A DNA stretch of 64,000 nt from Pseudomonas poae (GTDB lineage Bacteria > Pseudomonadota > Gammaproteobacteria > Pseudomonadales > Pseudomonadaceae). The notes beneath the pieces were generated by a model, which did not search any database, was not told where the DNA came from, and saw nothing but the letters and a program-made list of their open reading frames with translations. The position numbers and the translations under genes are program-made. The stretch spans positions 5,928,001-5,992,000 of the forward strand of contig CP110972.1 of the NCBI GenBank assembly GCA_028869255.1. Direction: 5' to 3'. Positions 58,251 through 64,000 of the stretch are shown piece after piece (the first letter of the stretch is position 1; each line of letters begins with the position of its first letter).

Positions 58251-59539
58251 ATGCATCCCAATGATGACGACCGCACCCAGTTCATGCCGCGTCCGGGGGC
58301 CGGGAGCCTGCACCTGCGCGTGCCGAACCTGCACCGCTGTCGATGCCTGCCGCGCCGATCCTGACCGGCAAAAGCCAGGGCCTCAACCCGCTGGAAAGCG
58401 CCGCCGGCCCGCTGTTGGCGCTGCTGACGCGCCTGCGCAACACCATCGCGCACCCAGCGCCGGCCAGTTTGCGTGCACAGTTGCTGGCCTACCTGCGCCA
58501 GTTCGAAGAGCGCGCCGAGGCCGCCGGTGTGGTGCGCAACGAAGTGCTGCTGGCGCGTTACGCGCTGTGCACCGCGTTGGATGAAGCGGTGCTCAGTACG
58601 CCGTGGGGCAGCACCAGTGACTGGGGCAAGCAGAGCCTGTTGATCACCGTGCACAACGAAGCCTGGGGCGGCGAAAAAGTCTTCCAGTTGCTCGACCATT
58701 GCCTGCAAAGCCCACGCGAACGCCTGTACCTGCTGGAGTTGCTGTACCTGTGCATGTGCCTGGGTTTTGAGGGCCGCTACCGTGTGATGAATGACGGTCG
58801 TAGCCATTTGGAAACTTTGCGTGAACGCACCGCCGCCGCGATTCGCAGCGCCCGTGGCGAGCACGAGCGCGAGCTGTCGCCGCATTGGCGTGGCGTGACC
58901 GTGGCACGCGATCGGCTGGCGCAATTCATGCCGCCGTGGATCGCCGTGGCCATCGGTTTGGCGTTGCTGCTTGCGTTGCTGTTCGGCTTGCGCCTGAAAC
59001 TGGCCTCGGACGCCGAGCCGGTGTTCAAGAATATCCATGCCCTGGGCGAGATTCCGGTGCAGGCCATCGACCGTCCGGTGGCGCAACCCAAAGTCATCGA
59101 GCGCCCGCGCCTGGCAGGCTTTCTGGTGGAGGACATCAAGGCTGGCCGCGTGGCGGTAGAGGATAAGGTCGACCGCTCCGTGGTGACGATTCGTGGCGAT
59201 GAACTGTTCGCGTCTGCCAGCTCCAGCATCCGCGATGACTTCGAGCCGCTGATGCTGCGCATTGCCGATGCCATCCGCAAGGTCAAGGGCCAGGTGCGTG
59301 TGACCGGGCACAGTGACAACCGCCCGATTGCCACGCTGCGCTTCCCGTCGAACTGGGCGCTGTCCGAAGCGCGGGCCAAGTCGGTGCTGGAGATCCTCGC
59401 GGCCAAGACCGGGCAGGCCGAGCGCTTCAGCGCCGAGGGCAGAAGCGACACTGAGCCGGTGGCCACCAACGCCACCGCTGAAGGCCGTGCCCGCAATCGT
59501 CGGGTTGAAATCACCGTATTGGCGGAGGGCGTCGAGTGA
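58251..59539 (+). CDS. tssL: T6SS membrane protein TssL with C-terminal OmpA domain, with an apparent -1 frameshift
   Basis: About 429 residues when joined. N-terminal cytoplasmic DotU domain (about 40-235: LYALCTALDEAVL-like RYALCTALDEAVLSTPWGST, LYLCMCLGFEGRYRV), one membrane helix (AVAIGLALLLALLFGLRLKL), then a periplasmic OmpA-like peptidoglycan-binding domain (VRVTGHSDNRPIATLRFPSN, then WALSEARAKSV). The first 15 codons (MHPNDDDRTQFMPRPG) are out of frame with the rest; one more G in the G5 run at 58295-58299 joins them as PGGREPAPARAEPAPLSMP. The ATG lies 6 bp after the tssK stop. Confidence 0.92.
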
Positions 59540-62500
59540 AGGCGTTTTTCAGTTTCATGATTCGCTGGGTGATCCCCGTGTTGGGCCTGATTGCCCTGAG
59601 CCTGATCATCTGGTTTGTCGGGCCGTTGCTCGACGTATTGGTGCCGGAAGGGCGGCGCTGGGCGCTGATCATCCTGGTGTTTGCGGTGTGGATCGCCTAC
59701 CGCGTGTTCCGCATTATCCAGGCGCGCCGCCAGGCAGCCGAAGTGATGCGCAGCCTTGCCGCCGAAACCCCGGCCGACCCCAACAGCGTGGCGACTGCCG
59801 AAGAGTTGTCGACCCTGCGCCAGCGCATGGACGAAGCCCTGGCGCTGCTGAAAAAGCCAAGCTCGGCGGTGATGAGCGCCGCAATCTCTACGAACTGCCG
59901 TGGTACGTGATCATCGGCCCGCCGGGTTCGGGCAAGACCACCGCGCTGGTCAATTCCGGGCTGCATTTCCCGCTGGCTGCGCAGTTGGGCGCCGGTGCGG
60001 TGCGTGGCGTGGGGGGCACGCGTAACTGTGATTGGTGGTTTACCGACCAGGCCGTTTTGCTCGACACCGCAGGCCGCTACACCACCCAGGACAGTAACTC
60101 CACGGTGGATAAAGCCGCATGGCTGGGCTTCCTCGACCTGCTGAAAAAGCAACGCTCGCGCCGCCCGATTGATGGCGCATTTATCGCCATCAGCCTCTCG
60201 GATCTGCTGCTCGGCACCGACGCCGAACGCGCCGCCCACGCGGCGGCGATCCGCCTGCGCATCCAGGAGCTGTACACCCAACTGGGCGTGCGCTTCCCGA
60301 TCTACCTGATGCTGACCAAGCTCGACCTGGTGCCGGGCTTCATGGAGTTCTTCGACAACCTGAGCAAGGAAGAGCGCGCCCAGGTGTGGGGCATGACCTT
60401 TGCCCTGGACGACGGCAAAAACAGCGACAGCCCGCTGGCCCACCTGCAAAGTGAATTTGCCGGGCTGGAACAGCGCCTCAACGAACGGCTGGTGGAACGC
60501 CTGCAACAGGAGCGCGACCCGGCGCGGCGTGACTTGATCTACGGCTTTGCGCAGCAGTTCGGCGCGTTGAAGGACTGCCTGCAAAGCTTCCTCGAAGGCG
60601 TGTTCAAGCCCAATGCCTTTGAAGAACGCGTCTTGCTGCGCGGTGTGTACTTCACCAGCGGTACACAGGAAGGCAGCCCGATTGATCGTTTGATCGGCGC
60701 CATGGCCCAGAGCATGAACCTGGACCGCCAGCACCTGGCGCGCCAAAGCGGCACCGGGCGCAGTTATTTCATCGAAAAACTGTTCACCGCCGTGGCCTTC
60801 GCCGAACGTGGATTGGTCGGTGTGAACCCCAAGGTCGAGCGGCGCCGCAAGTGGATTGCTCGCGGCGTGCTGGCGGCCACCGTGGCCTTGGTCGTGGTGG
60901 TCAGCGGCCTGTGGTGGGTGAGCTATCGCGCCAACCAGGCGTATATCGCCCAGGTCGATCAGAAGGTCGCGCCGCTGGGCCAGACCGTGCAGAACCTGAG
61001 CCCGGCGCAACGTGAAGTGCTCGCGGTGCTGCCCTTGCTCAACGCGGTGAAGAACCTGGCGGGTGACTCGCCCAGCTGGTCCGAGGGCCTGGGGCTGTAT
61101 CAAGGCGATATGCTCGAAGCCGAGTCGGCCAGTGTCTACCGCAAACTGTTGATCGCGGTGTTCGCGCCGCGCCTGGTCACGCGTATCGAAGAGCAATTGC
61201 ACGGCGGCGGCAATTCCGACTTCCTCTACGAGGGCCTGAAAGCCTACCTGATGCTCGCCGATAACGAGCATTACGACCCGGACTTTATCAAAGCCTGGAT
61301 CGCCCTGGACTGGGACCGCAACCTGCCCCGCGACCTGCCGGCCGATCAGCGCCAGGCGTTGACCGGGCACTTGCAGGCGCTGTTCGAACGCCATCCGCCG
61401 AGTGCGCGGCTCGACCCCCGTCTGATCGATGACCTGCGCCGGCAACTGCAACAACTGCCGGTGGCGCAGCGTGTCTACGACCGGGTCAAGCGCCAGAAAC
61501 TGCCCGAAGGCGTCCCGGACTTTCGCCTCAACGAAGCCGCCGGCCGCGATGCCGCGCTGGTGTTCAGCCGTAAAAGCGGCAAGCCGCTGGGCGAGCCGTT
61601 GAGTGGCTTTTTCACCGCCAAGGGTTATCGCCAGGCGTTCCTGCTGAGCAGCCTGAACCAGACCGGCACCCTCGCCGAAGAGCAATGGGTGCTGGGCCAT
61701 GCGCAGGCCGATCAGCAAAACGTGGTGAGCCTGGCCGCCGATGTGCGCCGCCTGTATTTCCAGGACTACCAGCGCCAGTGGGATGCCTTGCTCGCGGACA
61801 TCGACTTTGTGCCGATCACCAGCGTAGCCCAGGCAGCCGATGTGCTGCGGGTGATTTCCGGGCCGACCTCGCCGCTGAAAAAGCTGCTGGTGGCGGTCGC
61901 CAAGGAAACCGATCTGCAGGCCGAAGAACGCCAGATAGCCGCCAAGGGCGTGCCGGTGGAAGGCGGTGTCGACAAGCTCAAGGAGCGCCTCGGCAGCCTG
62001 CTGGGCCAGGAGCAAGCCGTGGCCAATGCACCGCAGGCGGCGGATGATCCGGTGACCGCGCACTTCGCCGAACTCAACAGCATCGTCAGCAAGAATGAAG
62101 GCGACCCGGCGGCCATCGATGGCCTGCTGGCGGATATGAACGCGCTGTATGTGCAGGTCAGCGCCATGGTCGGCGCCAGTGGCGATGCCCTGCTCGGCGA
62201 GGCGAAGAACCAGGCGGCGGCTGCGGCCACGCGGGTCAGCCTGAATGCCGAGCGCCAGCCGCCGCTGGTGCAGGGCCTGGTCAAGTCGGTGGTCAACTCC
62301 ACCACCAACAGCATGATGGGCGGGGTGCGTAACCAGCTGAATGCGGCCTGGGTGAGTGAAGTGGTGAATGTGTACCGCCAGTCCCTGGCGGGTCGTTACC
62401 CGATGTCACCGGGCAGTGCACGGGACGCCACCCTGGATGACTTCGGCCAGTTCTTCGGCGTCGGCGGGGTGATGGACAACTACTTTCGCAAGTACCTGCA

Positions 62501-63035
62501 GCCCTACGTGGACACCTCCGCGCAGACCTGGCGCTGGCAGCCGGGCGCAGCGCAGAAGCTGGGGATCAGCCCGGGCGTGCTGCAAACCTTCCAGCGGGCC
62601 GCGGCTATCCGTGATGCGTTCTTCAGGTCGGGGGGCACCCAGCCAATCGTGCGTTTCGAGCTAAAACCGGTGTCGATGGACCCAAGCATCACCCAGTTCC
62701 TGCTCGACCTCGACGGCCAGCAACTGAGCTACGACCACGGCCCGAGCCGCCCGGTGGCGATGCAATGGCCGAACCCCGGCAGCATTGGCGTGGTGCGGAT
62801 TTCGATCATGCCGCCATCGGCCAGCGGCCGCTCGGGCGTAACCCTGGACGGGCCGTGGGCCTGGTTCCGCCTGCTGGAGCAATCGGACCTGAGTGCCGGT
62901 AATTCGCCGGACCGCTTCAACCTGCGCCTGCGGGTCGACGGTGCGAGCATTGCCTACGAATTGCGCGCCAACAGCGCCTTCAACCCGTTCAAGAGCCGCG
63001 TGCTCAGTGGCTTCAGCCTGCCGGAGCGGCTATGA
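59536..63035 (+). CDS. tssM: T6SS membrane protein TssM (IcmF), with an apparent -1 frameshift
   Basis: About 1166 residues when joined. GTG start at 59536 overlaps the tssL stop (GTGA). Two N-terminal membrane helices (about residues 10-60), cytoplasmic GTPase-like domain with Walker A GPPGSGKTTALVNSG near residue 135, a third helix about 440-460 (GVLAATVALVVVVSGLWWVS), and the large periplasmic part with the TssJ-binding C-terminus. The break is at 59856: one extra G (AAG GCC AAG) restores KKAKLGGDERRNLYELPWY before the Walker A motif. Core of the membrane complex spanning to TssJ. Confidence 0.93.
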
Positions 63036-63685
63036 CCACGTTGGGTTTCTACGGCAAGTTGGCCAGCCGCGGTGACTTTGTCAGCCGCGCCTTGCCCCAG
63101 AGTTTTATCGGCCCGTGGGACAGCTGGCTGGCGGCGGGTTTGCTCGCGAGCCAGCACAGCCTGGGCGCTGAGTGGCTCAACGTGTACCTGGTGAGCCCGC
63201 TGTGGCGTTTTGTGCTGGCGCCGGGTGTGTGCGGGCCGGACGCCGCGGCGGGCGTGGTGATGCCGAGCATTGATCGGGTCGGGCGGTATTTTCCGCTGGC
63301 GGTGGTGGCCTTGCTCGATCACGACACCAACCCGGCGTCGTTGGTCGGCGGCCCGGACACCTGGTTCGAGCAGGCCGAAGAGCTGTTGCTCGGCACCCTG
63401 GATGCCGGCGCCACTTTTGAAAGCTTCAACCACGGCCTCGACACCCTGGGTATTCCATCGAGTGAGCGGCGGGCGGTGGACAGCCGTTTCGCCGGCCTGC
63501 AACGGGTCGCGGCCACCGAACCGCAGAGTCGAATGGCGGCACTGGCCGAACAGGCGTGCGACGGCGTGAGCCTGTGGTGGGGGCGTGGTTCGCAGACGAT
63601 TTCCCCCGGTTTATTGCGGTGTCAGGGCCTGCCTGCTACCGGCGATTTTGCGCAGTTTTTGCTCGGACAAGAAGGTGTGGTGTAG
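63032..63685 (+). CDS. tagF: T6SS-associated regulator TagF
   Basis: 217 residues, DUF2094/TagF family. GFYGKLASRGDFVSRALPQS then FIGPWDSWLAAGL is the typical start, and RYFPLAVVAL, WFEQAEELLLGTLD follow. In H1-type systems TagF represses assembly by a route independent of the kinase cascade. ATG overlaps the tssM stop (ATGA); pppA starts directly after its stop. Confidence 0.92.
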   Translation: MTTLGFYGKLASRGDFVSRALPQSFIGPWDSWLAAGLLASQHSLGAEWLNVYLVSPLWRFVLAPGVCGPDAAAGVVMPSIDRVGRYFPLAVVALLDHDTNPASLVGGPDTWFEQAEELLLGTLDAGATFESFNHGLDTLGIPSSERRAVDSRFAGLQRVAATEPQSRMAALAEQACDGVSLWWGRGSQTISPGLLRCQGLPATGDFAQFLLGQEGVV

Positions 63686-64000
63686 ATGGGGTCGACGTAT
63701 AAATCCGCGAGCAAAAGCCATGTGGGTATGGTGCGCCAGGTCAATGAAGATGCCTTTCTGGACCTGCCGGAGAACCGCCTGTGGGTGGTCGCCGACGGCA
63801 TGGGTGGGCATGCGGCGGGGGACTACGTGAGCAGCCTGATTGTCGACAGCCTGCGCAGCGTGCCGGTGGGGCGTTCCCTGGATGAATACTCGGTGGCCTT
63901 GCGTAATGACTTGATCCGCATCAACGCCGCCGTGCGCGAAGAAACCGCCAACCGCGGCGTGGCCATGATGGGCAGCACCGTGGTGCTGCTGGCGGCTCGC
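63686..64000 (+). CDS. pppA: PP2C-type Ser/Thr phosphatase PppA (cut by the right edge)
   Basis: 105 codons visible. SHVGMVRQVNEDAFLDLPEN and LWVVADGMGGHAAGDYVSS contain the PP2C metal-binding motifs (RxxNEDA with the first Asp/Glu, VADGMGGH with the second Asp). It should dephosphorylate TagH and reset the system; the opposing kinase PpkA is expected beyond the right edge. ATG at 63686 abuts the tagF stop. Confidence 0.93.
   Translation, partial: MGSTYKSASKSHVGMVRQVNEDAFLDLPENRLWVVADGMGGHAAGDYVSSLIVDSLRSVPVGRSLDEYSVALRNDLIRINAAVREETANRGVAMMGSTVVLLAAR

Noticed and set aside
44760..63685. Contractile-tail genes as a prophage or R-pyocin
   Set aside because: Presence of TssJ, TssL, TssM, TssK, ClpV, FHA and PppA makes it a T6SS; no phage head, lysis or tail-fibre genes.

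Overview
The window is a GC-rich chromosomal segment of a Pseudomonas of the P. fluorescens group. Three things support this. The core genes follow the pseudomonad order aspA / LysR / purEK, then pstS-pstC-pstA-pstB-phoU, response regulator, M23 peptidase, CNNM protein, phoR-phoB, ubiA-ubiC, rubredoxin and its reductase, HU. PstC and PstA have the enlarged pseudomonad form. REP/REPIN repeats with cores such as GTGGGAGCGGGCTTGC occur at many gene ends.

Layout. 1-6.5 kb (minus strand) holds amino-acid and polyamine catabolism: acetylpolyamine amidohydrolase (cut by the left edge), an AraC-type regulator, asparaginase, an alanine/glycine:cation symporter and aspartase. 6.7-13.6 kb has a LysR regulator, purEK behind an unusual leader that contains a terminator, small envelope proteins, hexose-6-phosphate mutarotase, a thioesterase and an MHS-type transporter. 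13.7-26.6 kb is the phosphate module. Three PHO boxes, before pstS, pstC and phoB, share the same 10-nt spacing to a -10 hexamer. 26.6-30.7 kb contains a secreted COG4315-like protein, ubiCA, rubredoxin/rubredoxin reductase and HU.

30.75-33.4 kb is AT-richer accessory DNA: an orphan protein, a decayed HNH-toxin fragment and an immunity candidate. From 32.4 kb to the right edge lies a type VI secretion locus organised like P. aeruginosa HSI-I. The leftward arm is tssA-tssB-tssC-hcp-tssE-tssF-tssG-tssH-vgrG-eagR-rhs1-imm1-rhs2-imm2. The rightward arm is tagH(fha)-tssJ-tssK-tssL-tssM-tagF-pppA, cut by the edge. There is no room for tagJ between hcp and tssE.

The most interesting part is the pair of tandem Rhs effectors. 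They share a nearly common prePAAR/TM/PAAR/YD-repeat body but carry different C-terminal toxins. Rhs1 ends in what reads as a RES-fold (NAD-degrading) domain. It is followed by a 93-residue protein whose C-terminus resembles the toxin-binding half of Xre/MbcA/ParS antitoxins, so an apparent toxin-antitoxin pair has been moved into an effector-immunity setting. Rhs2 ends in a GIY-YIG/URI-like nuclease tip followed by an unrelated 219-residue partner. A single DUF1795 Eag chaperone precedes both.

Caution: eight otherwise intact genes (MHS transporter, phoU, CNNM gene, rhs1, tssH, tagH, tssL, tssM) each contain one small indel, mostly in a short G or C run. The pattern looks more like sequence error than gene decay, so I annotate them as full-length genes with a marked frameshift.
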